A stretch of DNA of 64,000 bases from Ancylobacter sp. Lp-2 (GTDB lineage Bacteria; Pseudomonadota; Alphaproteobacteria; Rhizobiales; Xanthobacteraceae), in contig NZ_JAJALI010000001.1 of the NCBI RefSeq assembly GCF_020523795.1, positions 620,001 to 684,000 of the forward strand, read 5' to 3'. The position numbers and the translations under genes are program-made. The notes beneath the pieces are model-generated. The model was not told the origin of the DNA. It saw nothing but the letters and a program-made list of their open reading frames with translations, and did not search any database. How positions within the stretch are numbered: the first letter of the stretch is position 1; every line of letters begins with the position of its first letter. Of this stretch, positions 51,976 to 60,686 are shown piece after piece.

Positions 51976-54900
51976 CTACTTGCCGTCCTTCTCGGCTTCC
52001 ATCTTCGCCTTCAGCGCCAGCAGCTTGGCGAAGGGCGAATCCGGATCCACCGGCTTGTCGCGGCGCGGCGCCTCGTTGCGCGGCGCGTTGCGGTGATCCG
52101 GGCGCTGGTCGTGGCGCGGGCCGTCGCGGAACTCGTTGCGGCGCTCGCCGCCGCGACGCTCGCCGCGCTCCTCGCGCCCGCCGCCGGTGCGCTCGCCGCG
52201 CTCGGGACGCGGACCGCGATCCGGCCGCTCGCCGCGCTCCGGGCGCGGACGGCGGTCGTCACGGCGATTCTCGTCGCGCCGGCCATCGGCGCGGGCGGCC
52301 TCGCCCTCGGGGCGCGGCTGGCCCTCACGGGGCTGGCCGTCACGCGGCTGACCCTCGCGAGCCGGGCCGCGCTCGAAGCGGCGTCCGCCCTCGCTGCCCT
52401 CGCCCGAACCCTGGCCCTGGCGCGCACCGCCGCGCGGCGCCCCGCGCTGGCCGCCGCGATGATGCGGCTGGCCGGCCGGACGACCCGGACGCCACACCTC
52501 GATCATCGCCGGCTCGGCAGGAACGGCCTCGCTGGCAATGGCTTCGGCAGCAGTGGTCTCGGCAGCACTGGCCTCGACAGTCGTGGCTTCGGCAGGAGCT
52601 GCCTCGGCAGTCTCCGTCTCCGTCTCGACCGACGCGTCCGCGGGCGCTTCCACCGGAGCGGCCTCGCCGATCTCGGTCGCCTCTGCCGCCTCGGCGGCTA
52701 CTTCCAGCGCCGGCTCTTCTGCCGGCTCAGCCACCTCGACGCTGGCCTCGGGGGCGTCGGCCGCCGGCGCTTCTTCAGCCACCGCGTCCTCGGCCACCGC
52801 TTCCACGGCCGGCTCGACGACGGGTTCCACCGGCGCCTCGGCCGCGACCTCGACGACGGCTTCCGTCGTCGCGGCGTCCGTCACGTCCTCGGCCGTCACG
52901 GTCTCGGAGGCCGGGGCTTCCGCCACCGGCTCCACCGGCGCCGGGCGGTGCTCCATGCGGTAGCCGAGCGAGCGCAGGATGGAGGCGAAGTCCTCGCCCG
53001 CGCAGCCCGCCAGCGAGGTCATGGCGACGGTGGCGGTGAAGCCGCCGCCGTCAAAGGCGCCCGCCGGCTTCTCGCCGGTCGCGCCGGGGCGCCAGGCCAG
53101 CGCCGGGCGGATCAGGTCGGCGAGGCGCTCGAGAATGTCGACGCGCACCGCCCGCTCGCCGGCGACGCGGAAGCCCACGGCGCGGTAGAGGCCCTTCTGG
53201 ATTTCCGGGTCGACCGCGATCGAGGTGCGGCCGGAGGCGGCGAGGTGCGGCAGCTCGTCGAGGCCCTTCTGCTGCAGCCCGCCATGCTTGAGCGCCCAGA
53301 ACTGGGCGGCGAGCGCGCGCGGCGCCGGCTTCAGCAGCGCCGGCAGGTAGATGTGATGGGCGCCGAAGCGCACGCCATGGGCGCGCAGCACCGCGCGCTG
53401 CTCCTGCGGCAGCGTCTTCATCTCCTCGGCGACCTTCTGGCGCTCCAGCACGCCGAGCGATTCGACCAGCTGGAAGGCGATGCCGCGGGCGATGCCGGCG
53501 ACGTCCTCGGCGCGGCCGAGCGCCAGCAGCGGGCCAAGCAGCTTCTCGGTATGCGCCTTCAGCCACAACTCGATCCGCGCCTGCACCGCGTCGCGGGCGG
53601 TGCCGGTCAGGTGCTCGTCGGCGATGATCTTGAGGCGCGGGGTCAGCACCTCCTCGCCGGGGATCAATTTGGCGACGGGGTCGCCGATCCAGCGCAGCGT
53701 GCCGTCGGCGGAGAGCACGAAGGCATCGTCCCCGGCTTCCGAGAGCCGCGTGGCGCGGGCCTCGATCTCGCCGGCCAGCGCTTTCTGGGCGGTGGCGCGC
53801 AGGGCCTTGGCTTCCGGGCCGCCGGCGGATGCGTCCGCCGCGAACTGGAAGCCGAGCAGGTGGCCGATCACATGGCCTTCAACGACGACGTCGCCGGTCT
53901 TGGTGATTTCTGTATCGAGCATTGCGTTTTCCCGCAGGCGCCGCATCAGGACGCTCGTCCGTCGGTCGACGAAACGGTTTGCCAGTCTCTCATGAAGCGC
54001 GTCGGAGAGTCGGTCCTCCACGCGCCGTGTTATCCCCTGCCAGTGCTCCGGGTCGTCGAGCCAGTCGGGACGATTGGCCGCGAAGGTCCACGTGCGGATC
54101 TGCGCGATACGTCCCGACAGCGTGTCTATGTCACCTTCCGTCCGGTCCGCCAAGGCCACTTGTTTGGCGAACCAGTCGGTTTCGAGCCGACCGAGCCGCA
54201 TCAGGTGGTCGTAGACGGTGCCGACGAGGTCGCGATGCGAGGCCGGGGAGACCTTGCGATAGTCCGGCAGGCCGCAGGCTTCCCACAGCCGTTCCACCCC
54301 GGCGCGGCTGCCGGTGAAGCGGCGCACCTCCGGGTCCGGCGCCAGCGTCTCCAGCACTTCCACGTCGGCGGCGGTGGGCGCGCGGGTCAGGCCCTCCTCG
54401 CGCGGCGGCTCGGCGAGGCTGCGCTTCAGCGTCTCGATCGTGGCGAAGTCCAGCGCGGTGTTGCGCCATTGCAGCACGCGATGGGCATCGAAGGCGTGGC
54501 TCTCCAGCCGCTCGACCAGCTCGGCGTCGAAGGGCGGGCAGCGCCCGGTGGTGCCGAAGGTGCCGTCGCGCTGGGCGCGGCCGGCGCGGCCGGCGATCTG
54601 GGCGAGCTCGCCGGGGTTGAGCCGGCGGTACTGCCAGCCGTCGAACTTCACGTCGGCGGCGAAGGCGACATGGTCGACGTCGAGATTGAGGCCCATGCCG
54701 ATGGCGTCGGTGGCGATGAGGTAATCCACATCGCCATTCTGGTACATCGCGACCTGCGCGTTGCGGGTGCGCGGGGAGAGCGCACCGAGCACCACCGCCG
54801 CGCCGCCGCGCTGGCGGCGCACCAGCTCGGCGATGGCGTAGACCTCGTCGGCCGAGAAGGCGACGATGGCGGAGCGGCGCGGCAGCCGGGTGATCTTCTT

Positions 54901-55437
54901 CTCGCCGGCGAAGGTGAGCTGCGACAGGCGCGGGCGCACCAGGATATTGGCGCCGGGGATCAGCTTCTCGATCAGCGGCCGCATGGTGGCGGCGCCGAGC
55001 AGCAGCGTCTCCTCGCGGCCGCGCCGGTTGAGCAGCCGGTCGGTGAAGACGTGGCCGCGGTCGAGGTCGGCGGCGATCTGGATCTCGTCCAGCGCCACGA
55101 AGGCGACGTCGAGGTCGCGCGGCATCGCCTCCACCGTCGCCACCCAGTAGCGGGCATGCGGCGGCTTGATGCGCTCCTCGCCGGTGACGAGGGCCACCTG
55201 GTCGGCGCCGGCGCGCTCGACGAGGCGCTGATAGACCTCGCGGGCGAGCAGGCGCAGCGGCAGGCCGATCAGCCCGGAGGAATGGCCGAGCATGCGCTCG
55301 ATGGCGAGATGGGTCTTGCCGGTATTGGTCGGCCCGAGCACGGCGGTGACGCCGCGCGCGCGCAGGCGGGGCGGCAGCGGATTCAGCGAGGCGGCGTTGG
55401 CGGCGCGGGCAATGTCCGGCGGGGCGGCAATGTTCAT
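51976..55437 (-). CDS. SUV3-like DExH-box RNA helicase with long disordered C-terminus
   Basis: A 1153-residue protein. Helicase motif I is LGPTNTGKTHLA at residues 34-45, motif II DEIQ at 117-120, later GRAGRAQRDGTFGTTG (motif VI region), resembling mitochondrial SUV3. The helicase core and middle domain fill about 800 residues; then about 200 of Ala/Glu/Val-rich acidic sequence (EAPVEPVVEPAVEAVAED) and about 150 of Arg/Gly/Glu-rich, Pro-Arg-Glu-Gly-Gln repeats ending EKDGK. Such basic tails bind RNA. The stop lies in a 12-base tandem duplication (GACGGCAAGTAG x2). Conserved beside the S4 protein, fdxA and carD in Rhizobiales. Confidence 0.92.
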   Translation of the reverse strand: MNIAAPPDIARAANAASLNPLPPRLRARGVTAVLGPTNTGKTHLAIERMLGHSSGLIGLPLRLLAREVYQRLVERAGADQVALVTGEERIKPPHARYWVATVEAMPRDLDVAFVALDEIQIAADLDRGHVFTDRLLNRRGREETLLLGAATMRPLIEKLIPGANILVRPRLSQLTFAGEKKITRLPRRSAIVAFSADEVYAIAELVRRQRGGAAVVLGALSPRTRNAQVAMYQNGDVDYLIATDAIGMGLNLDVDHVAFAADVKFDGWQYRRLNPGELAQIAGRAGRAQRDGTFGTTGRCPPFDAELVERLESHAFDAHRVLQWRNTALDFATIETLKRSLAEPPREEGLTRAPTAADVEVLETLAPDPEVRRFTGSRAGVERLWEACGLPDYRKVSPASHRDLVGTVYDHLMRLGRLETDWFAKQVALADRTEGDIDTLSGRIAQIRTWTFAANRPDWLDDPEHWQGITRRVEDRLSDALHERLANRFVDRRTSVLMRRLRENAMLDTEITKTGDVVVEGHVIGHLLGFQFAADASAGGPEAKALRATAQKALAGEIEARATRLSEAGDDAFVLSADGTLRWIGDPVAKLIPGEEVLTPRLKIIADEHLTGTARDAVQARIELWLKAHTEKLLGPLLALGRAEDVAGIARGIAFQLVESLGVLERQKVAEEMKTLPQEQRAVLRAHGVRFGAHHIYLPALLKPAPRALAAQFWALKHGGLQQKGLDELPHLAASGRTSIAVDPEIQKGLYRAVGFRVAGERAVRVDILERLADLIRPALAWRPGATGEKPAGAFDGGGFTATVAMTSLAGCAGEDFASILRSLGYRMEHRPAPVEPVAEAPASETVTAEDVTDAATTEAVVEVAAEAPVEPVVEPAVEAVAEDAVAEEAPAADAPEASVEVAEPAEEPALEVAAEAAEATEIGEAAPVEAPADASVETETETAEAAPAEATTVEASAAETTAAEAIASEAVPAEPAMIEVWRPGRPAGQPHHRGGQRGAPRGGARQGQGSGEGSEGGRRFERGPAREGQPRDGQPREGQPRPEGEAARADGRRDENRRDDRRPRPERGERPDRGPRPERGERTGGGREERGERRGGERRNEFRDGPRHDQRPDHRNAPRNEAPRRDKPVDPDSPFAKLLALKAKMEAEKDGK

Positions 55438-55589
55438 AAGGCGACGTTCACCAGGTAACGCTCATTCGGCGACCGTTCCGTCGAGCCGGAAGGGCCGCCG
55501 TTCTAGCATGGGAGGCGCGCCATCGGCGAATCGGCGCGTGGAACGGGCGGCGAAGGCCATCCCGGCGGGACATCATCAGGGATCATCTC

Positions 55590-56129
55590 ATGGATGCATC
55601 GTCGAAACAGGGCTTCCGCTCCGCGCTGGCCGCCACCGGTCTCCTGCGCCGTCTCGCGGCCTTCGATCCGCAGGTGGTCGGCACGCCGCCGCTCGGGCTC
55701 GACCTTGCCGGCAGCGACATAGACATCGCCTGCCATGCGCCCGAGCCGGACGCCGCCGCCCGTGTCATGTGGGATCATTTTCGCGACGAGCAACATTTTT
55801 CGCTGCGCCGATGGCGGACCGGCGAGCGTCCGGTCGTCGCCTCCTTCACCGCCGCCGGCTGGCCGTTCGAGGTGTTTGCCGCGCCGCGCCCCGTCCTCGA
55901 CCAGGCCGGCTGGCGGCATTTCCGTGTCGAGCAGCGCCTGCTGGCGCTCGGCGGCGAGGGTCTCCGCGCGGCGGTGATGATGCAGCGGCGGGCCGGGCTG
56001 AAGACCGAGCCGGCCTTCGCCGCCGTGCTGGGCCTGCCCGGCGATCCCTATGCGGCGATGCTGGGGCTGTTCGGGGTGGACGACGAGGAACTGCGTAGGC
56101 TGCTCGGGCGCGCCGGATTCAGCGGGTAG
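55590..56129 (+). CDS. DUF4269 family protein, nucleotidyltransferase-like
   Basis: A 179-residue protein matching the DUF4269 layout: TPPLGLDLAGSDIDIACHA near residues 35-54 (GSDIDI recalls the GSxxDxD of nucleotidyltransferases), SFTAAGWPFEVFAAPRPVLD, HFRVEQRLLALGGEGLRAAV, and KTEPAFAAVLGLPGDPYAAM. Function unknown. No near partner; the helicase gene is divergent and 152 bases away, and repeated intergenic DNA follows. Confidence 0.78.
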   Translation: MDASSKQGFRSALAATGLLRRLAAFDPQVVGTPPLGLDLAGSDIDIACHAPEPDAAARVMWDHFRDEQHFSLRRWRTGERPVVASFTAAGWPFEVFAAPRPVLDQAGWRHFRVEQRLLALGGEGLRAAVMMQRRAGLKTEPAFAAVLGLPGDPYAAMLGLFGVDDEELRRLLGRAGFSG

Positions 56130-56177
56130 GGGGCTGTCGGGGCCGTTGGGATTGGGCTCCCCTTCCTGTGTGTCGCC

Positions 56178-56345
56178 TCCCTCTCCCCGTCAGGGGGAAG
56201 GTTGGGGTGAGGGGCCTTCTTTGCTTCCCGATGTCGTCCCCCTCACCGCCGCCGCGCGGGCCACCTCTCCGTCGAAACGGGCTGTTACCGGGTTCGACCT
56301 TGCCGGAACCGAACCCGGCAACAGCCGGGTTCGGGGAGAGGGAAG
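56178..56345. repeat. Intergenic repeat of the CCCTCTCCCC...GGGGTGAGGG kind plus CCGGGTTCG dyads
   Basis: The CCTCTCCCCGTCAGGGGGAA segment, followed by GGTTGGGGTGAGGG, to 56214 is of a kind found in many high-GC genomes. After it CCGGGTTCG recurs with CGAACCCGG (56288-56340), forming hairpins. No coding potential. Confidence 0.5.
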
Positions 56346-56397
56346 TGAAGGGAGCCGGCGTCGACGTCCTGTCGAATGGGAACTCTCGACCCCCTGC

Positions 56398-56512
56398 CAT
56401 CCCGGCCGCAGCGCAGAGCCGGGATCGCGTGCCGTTCTGGATGCGCGCCCGGATCGACCCGTGGCCGTCCGGGATGACGTCGCGAGGAGAACCGGCAAGG
56501 AGAACCGGCAAG
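56398..56512. repeat. Dispersed intergenic repeat (CATCCCGGCCGC...CCGGGATGACG) with a short tandem repeat
   Basis: The ends CATCCCGG...(56398) and CCGGGATGACG (ending 56480) are inverted, with GCCGGGATCGCGTG inside, a form I know as a dispersed repeat in Rhizobiales. Directly after, GAGAACCGGCAAG is duplicated (56486-56512). The whole gap 56130-56583 has no gene. Confidence 0.55.
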
Positions 56513-56583
56513 GGAAAACCGATATGAGGGGCGGGATGATCGCGGGTGGAACGAACGGCCGAGGTCGACGGTCGCCACCGCCC

Positions 56584-57474
56584 CTACGGCGTCGCCGCCT
56601 TGGCCGGCGAGGCGCCGGCGCCCTTGGCGACCATCGGCTCGGTCTGGAACGACACTGCCTCGATCTGCGCCACGCCGATGGCGGTCGCCACCGAGGCGCG
56701 GAACGGGGCGAGCACGCGCGTGCCGGCGACCGGCGCCAGCCACACATACATCTCCTTGTTCCGCATCATGAACTTGACGCTGGTGCGGTTGGGGCGATGC
56801 CCGGCCACCGGCTTGTAGGAAATGCGGCACACCAGCGCCGGGCCGGCATAGCCCTTCTCAGCCTTCACCTGGTCGACCCGCTCGAAGCTGAGGTCGAGGT
56901 CGTAGCGCTGGCGGCCGTCGAACACCGGCAGCAGCCGCTCGCAATTCTTCGGCGCCATCAGGTCGCCCGAGCCCGGCGCCAGGAACAGCGCCGCCGTCAT
57001 CGGGTCGAGCACGCCGCGCTTGTCCTTGTCGGCCATCGGCACGCGGTCGTCGGCGGGCGGCACCGGCGGTTCCACCTTGGCGTCGGTGACGTTGCCGCCG
57101 GCGAGCGACAGGCGGATCGCCTCGGCCTTCTTCTCGGTTTCCGCTTCCATGGCGAAGGAGCGTGGCACCAGCGCGCCGGGCTGCACCGTGCCGCGCGCGC
57201 CGGCCGAGCCCTTGCCGGAGGAGATCGCCTGCACCACGCCGGTGAGGCGGGCGCTGCCGGAGGCGGTATAGGAATTGTCGTCCACTTCGAGCAGGAAGGC
57301 GGCGCGGCCGAGTTCCAGCCCGGCCAGCGACAGCTTGTAGCGCGCTTCCAACTTGCCGTCGGCGAGGGCGGGAGCCGCGCCGGCCAGCAATGTACCGGCG
57401 AGGGTCGCGGTACAGGCGCCGGCGAGCGCCAGCAGGCGCGAAGGCGACAAAGGGCGCGGCACGGGACGCGGCAT
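56584..57474 (-). CDS. DUF3108 domain-containing exported protein
   Basis: A 296-residue periplasmic protein with a signal peptide of about 38 residues ending PALADG. The mature part begins KLEARYKLSLAGLELGRAAF, characteristic of DUF3108, and shows SYTASGSARLTGVVQAI, NCERLLPVFDGRQRYDLDLS and a C-terminal WLAPVAGTRVLAPFRASVAT. The family is thought to be a beta-rich envelope protein without known activity. Transcribed away from rpmB; a conserved neighbour of rpmB in Rhizobiales. Confidence 0.85.
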   Translation of the reverse strand: MPRPVPRPLSPSRLLALAGACTATLAGTLLAGAAPALADGKLEARYKLSLAGLELGRAAFLLEVDDNSYTASGSARLTGVVQAISSGKGSAGARGTVQPGALVPRSFAMEAETEKKAEAIRLSLAGGNVTDAKVEPPVPPADDRVPMADKDKRGVLDPMTAALFLAPGSGDLMAPKNCERLLPVFDGRQRYDLDLSFERVDQVKAEKGYAGPALVCRISYKPVAGHRPNRTSVKFMMRNKEMYVWLAPVAGTRVLAPFRASVATAIGVAQIEAVSFQTEPMVAKGAGASPAKAATP

Positions 57475-57698
57475 GAAGGGCAGGCTCCGGCGGCCTCGCG
57501 AGGCGGGCCGTGAATCACATTGGCGAATCAGTCTATTATGATTCCCGATGGCGGTCGAAGCCGGCGGAACTGTGACGCCTGTCTGCCCCGCGCATCACCT
57601 GTGCGCGAGGCGCTCCGCGCGGGCGATCGGCGCCCATGCGCGCGGCGGACCCCGGCCGCCGGCGGGGCCGTCGCTGTGTCACGGCTCTGTCTTGAGCC

Positions 57699-57727
57699 TT
57701 GACGGGCGCTGGCCGCTTGCCTATAGG
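57699..57727 (+). promoter_or_regulatory. Promoter of rpmB
   Basis: TTGACG (57699-57704) and TATAGG (57722-57727) are 17 bases apart, upstream of an approximately 85-base leader to the rpmB start. The best sigma-70-like match in the window. The remaining gap from 57475 shows no gene. Confidence 0.75.
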
Positions 57728-57819
57728 AGCGCACTCTTTCACGGATGCTGCCTGCAAGATCGCAAGGCTCGATATTCGGGTCCGGCGCGCGGCAGCTGCG
57801 AACATTAAGGAAGTCCACG

Positions 57820-58119
57820 ATGTCCCGTCGGTGTGAACTTACCGGGAAGGCGGTTCTGACCGGCAATCTCGTGAGCCACTCGAACCGCAAGACCCGTCGG
57901 CGCTATCTGCCGAACCTGGTGAACGTCACGCTCACCAGCGACGTGCTGAAGCGGTCGGTGAAGCTGCGCGTGAGCGCCAATGCCCTGCGTACCGTCGATC
58001 ACCGCGGTGGTCTCGATGCGTTCCTGCTCAAGGCTCGCGCCGAAGAGCTGTCGCAGAAGGCCGTCGAGCTGAAGCGCGCGGTGCAGAAGGCCTCGACCGA
58101 GGCCGCGGCTGCGGCCTGA
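57820..58119 (+). CDS. rpmB: 50S ribosomal protein bL28
   Basis: A 99-residue bL28. [20 protein letters not shown] and [20 protein letters not shown] are near-invariant in alphaproteobacteria; an Ala/Lys-rich tail closes the protein. The ATG follows AAGGAAG with good spacing. It has its own strong promoter and leads into the YhhQ-type gene five bases after its stop. Confidence 0.97.
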   Translation: MSRRCELTGKAVLTGNLVSHSNRKTRRRYLPNLVNVTLTSDVLKRSVKLRVSANALRTVDHRGGLDAFLLKARAEELSQKAVELKRAVQKASTEAAAAA

Positions 58120-58123
58120 TCCG

Positions 58124-58759
58124 ATGCGGATCGCCGGAACGCGGGTCTCGCTGCGGGCGTTGCTGCTGCCCATCGCCGCCATGATGGCTGTGGTGGCGGC
58201 GTCGAACGTCGCCGTCCAGTATCCCGTCCGGTTCTTCGGTCTGGAGGAGGCGCTCACCTGGGGCGCCTTCACCTATCCGCTTGCCTTTCTGGTCAACGAC
58301 CTGACCAACCGCCGGTTCGGACCGGCGGTGACGCGGCGCGTCGTCTATGCCGGCTTCGCCCTCGCGGTGCTGCTGTCGGTGTGGCTCGCCACCCCGCGCA
58401 TCGCGCTCGCCTCCGGTAGCGCCTTCCTGGTTGGCCAGCTGCTCGACATCACCGTGTTCAACCGCCTGCGCCGCATGAGCTGGTGGCAGGCGCCGCTCGC
58501 CGGCAGCCTGCTCGGCTCGGCGCTCGACACGGTGCTGTTCTTCTCCCTCGCCTTCGCGGGCGACGCCGACATGTCCTTCCCCGTCACCTATGCCTCGACC
58601 GGCATCACGGTGCCGCTGTGGATGGGCCTCGCCTATTTCGACTTCCTGGTGAAGCTCGGCTGCGCGCTGGTCGCCCTGGTGCCCTATGGCGCGTTGATGG
58701 GCCGGCTGAAGCCCTGGACGTCGCCGAATTCGGCTCCGGCCTCCGGCACCTCGGCCTGA
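58124..58759 (+). CDS. Queuosine precursor transporter (VUT/YhhQ family)
   Basis: A 211-residue integral membrane protein of about six helices. SNVAVQYPVRFFGLEEALTW, TYPLAFLVNDLTNRRFGP and SFLVGQLLDITVFNRLR-like segments match the VUT/YhhQ family, whose E. coli member imports preQ0/preQ1 for tRNA queuosine. Starts five bases after rpmB, so shares its transcript. Substrate assignment rests on family membership. Confidence 0.87.
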   Translation: MRIAGTRVSLRALLLPIAAMMAVVAASNVAVQYPVRFFGLEEALTWGAFTYPLAFLVNDLTNRRFGPAVTRRVVYAGFALAVLLSVWLATPRIALASGSAFLVGQLLDITVFNRLRRMSWWQAPLAGSLLGSALDTVLFFSLAFAGDADMSFPVTYASTGITVPLWMGLAYFDFLVKLGCALVALVPYGALMGRLKPWTSPNSAPASGTSA

Positions 58760-58829
58760 TCGCCGCGCCGCGCTGGCCGCATCGGTCGGCTTCGGCCTCG
58801 GATCGGCCGCATCGTCCACCTCACCCTAC

Positions 58830-59819
58830 TCACTGGACAAGCGCGAAGCGCAGCAGCACGGTGCGCTGAAGCGGCGAGAAATTGTCGTCCGACAGCACGG
58901 TGAGGAGGATCTCCCCTCCCGCATCCCGCGTCACCGCCAGCGCCTCCATGTTGTCGATGGCCGCCGCCCGGTGCGCCTCCATCAGCACCTCGCCGGAAAG
59001 CTTAGCGCCGTCAACGAGTTGCGTCAGTTCGAACCGGCGGATGCGCATGGCGACCCCGCGCAGCGGGTCGTAGCGCCGTTCCAGCAGATAGGCCTTGCCG
59101 TCCGGCCCGAGCGAGAGGTCGGTGGCGCTGAATTCGTCAATTCTTTCAATGGCAAAGCGCCCGACGAGCCGGGGCTTGTCGAGCGGCGAGAACAGGAAGC
59201 CCGGCAGGATGGCCGGGTCCTTCGGGTCCTGTTCGGCGATGGCGATCAGCGCCGCCGGCTTTCCCTCGGGCGGGATGGCCAGCGCCTCGATGCCCTCATT
59301 GGAGCCGAGCTCGGCTATCCCTTTGAAGGATATCAGCTGTTTGCCTTTCGCCCCCAGCGGGTCCGGGCCGGGAAAGCTCCAGATTTCGTGGCGACGTTCG
59401 ATGCCGACCACCGTGCCCTGCCCGGTGAGGGCTAGCGATTCGCTGTCGCCGAGGCCCTGGGATGCCAGTTTGCGTCCATCCGCCGCCACGAGCGGCGCCA
59501 TCTGCGCATCTGTGAGGCCGGTCGGCCGCCCGTCCTGGCTCAGGAGGGTGGCGGAAAGCCAATATCCCTTGTCCGTCAAGGCGATAAGCTTCTCCCCGGT
59601 GGCGTCCAGCGCCATACCCGACAGGCCGCCGAACTGGCTCTCCGGCGAGGTCAGCACTAGCCCGCCGCGGAATTCCACCGCACCGATCCGCGTGCGGCCG
59701 GTGGCGTCGAACTGCTCGATCGGCGTCGCCCGCACCGCGACCGGCACTGTCTGAGCGGCTGCGGTAACCGGTAGGGCGAACAGAAAAGCAGATGAAATCA
59801 GAGACTTGGCGTCAATCAT
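58830..59819 (-). CDS. Exported esterase-like-activity-of-phytase family protein
   Basis: A 329-residue protein with a signal peptide (SSAFLFALPVTAAAQ). The mature part carries RIGAVEFRGGLVLTSPESQF, FGGLSGMALDATGEKLIALT with DKGYWLSATL, then SNEGIEALAIPPEGKPAAL and ERRYDPLRGVAMRIRRFELT, the pattern of the phytase-like esterase domain. Probably a periplasmic beta-propeller; substrate unknown. The start is the ATG giving MIDAKSLISS; codons upstream are unsupported. Divergent from the TetR gene, only 59 bases away. Confidence 0.83.
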   Translation of the reverse strand: MIDAKSLISSAFLFALPVTAAAQTVPVAVRATPIEQFDATGRTRIGAVEFRGGLVLTSPESQFGGLSGMALDATGEKLIALTDKGYWLSATLLSQDGRPTGLTDAQMAPLVAADGRKLASQGLGDSESLALTGQGTVVGIERRHEIWSFPGPDPLGAKGKQLISFKGIAELGSNEGIEALAIPPEGKPAALIAIAEQDPKDPAILPGFLFSPLDKPRLVGRFAIERIDEFSATDLSLGPDGKAYLLERRYDPLRGVAMRIRRFELTQLVDGAKLSGEVLMEAHRAAAIDNMEALAVTRDAGGEILLTVLSDDNFSPLQRTVLLRFALVQ

Positions 59820-59878
59820 CGTAGACTCCGAAGCGCGGGCCGCCGGCCCCATATTGCGACGCCGTTCATTTCCATGTC

Positions 59879-60634
59879 ATGTCAGTCTCGGAAATGGGAT
59901 GGGAGTATCGGTCGTTGGCACGCAGCGCGGTCACGCGAAATCCGGCCGGCAAGGCGAAGGCGCCGGCGCCGCCCAAATCCCCGCCCGGCCAGCGTTCTGC
60001 TCACCCGAAGACCCCGCGAAGGCTGAAGCAGATCGAGGCCAAGCGCACCGCCATCCTCGACGCCGCGCTCGGCCTGTTCTCCCGCGCCGGCCTGCACGGT
60101 ACCACGGTGGAACAGATCGCCGAGGATGCCGGCGTCTCCAAGACCAACCTCTTCTATTACTTTGCATCCAAAGAGGAAATTTACGTCGCGGTGTTGAGCC
60201 GCCTGCTCGATGAGTGGCTGGCGCCGCTGCGCGCCATCGAGCCGGAAGCCGATCCCGTCGTCGCCATCGGCGAATATATCCGCCGCAAGATCCTGTTCTC
60301 GCGCACCCAGCCGGAAGCCTCGCGGCTGTTCTGCCTGGAGATCGTGCAGGGGGCGCCGCTGCTGAAACACGAGCTGGAAACCTCACTCAAGCAGCTGGTC
60401 GACGCCAAGGCGGCGATGATCCGCGACTGGAGCGCCGCCGGCAAGCTGGCGCCGGTCGACCCGCATCACCTCATCTTTGCCATCTGGGCGACGACGCAGC
60501 ATTATGCCGACTTCGCCGGCCAGATCGACGCGCTGCTCGGCACCGGTCTCGGCGACGAGGCTTTCGCAAACGCGGCGGCCGAGAATGTCAGCCGCATCAT
60601 TCTCGAGGGAATCCGTTTCCGCTCAGAGATTTAG
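59879..60634 (+). CDS. TetR-family transcriptional regulator with RutR-like C-terminus
   Basis: A 251-residue TetR regulator. The HTH is RAGLHGTTVEQIAEDAGVSK followed by TNLFYYFASKEEIY; the C-terminal half (EYIRRKILFSRTQPEASRLF, HHLIFAIWATTQHYADFAGQ) matches the RutR/YcdC C-terminal domain, which in E. coli senses uracil. A basic Pro/Lys-rich extension of about 45 residues precedes the HTH; no good ribosome site marks the start, so the true start may be later. No rut or other pyrimidine genes are near. Confidence 0.85.
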   Translation: MSVSEMGWEYRSLARSAVTRNPAGKAKAPAPPKSPPGQRSAHPKTPRRLKQIEAKRTAILDAALGLFSRAGLHGTTVEQIAEDAGVSKTNLFYYFASKEEIYVAVLSRLLDEWLAPLRAIEPEADPVVAIGEYIRRKILFSRTQPEASRLFCLEIVQGAPLLKHELETSLKQLVDAKAAMIRDWSAAGKLAPVDPHHLIFAIWATTQHYADFAGQIDALLGTGLGDEAFANAAAENVSRIILEGIRFRSEI

Positions 60635-60686
60635 CTGTGTCAGCCTTGCCTGTCCCGCGTCCGTCGCGCGTTCCTGGAGATGTCCG

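Noticed and set aside
51838-55458. A 1200-codon plus-strand frame opposite the helicase gene
   Set aside because: Shadow of the helicase; it also runs through the S4 protein start and has no domain.
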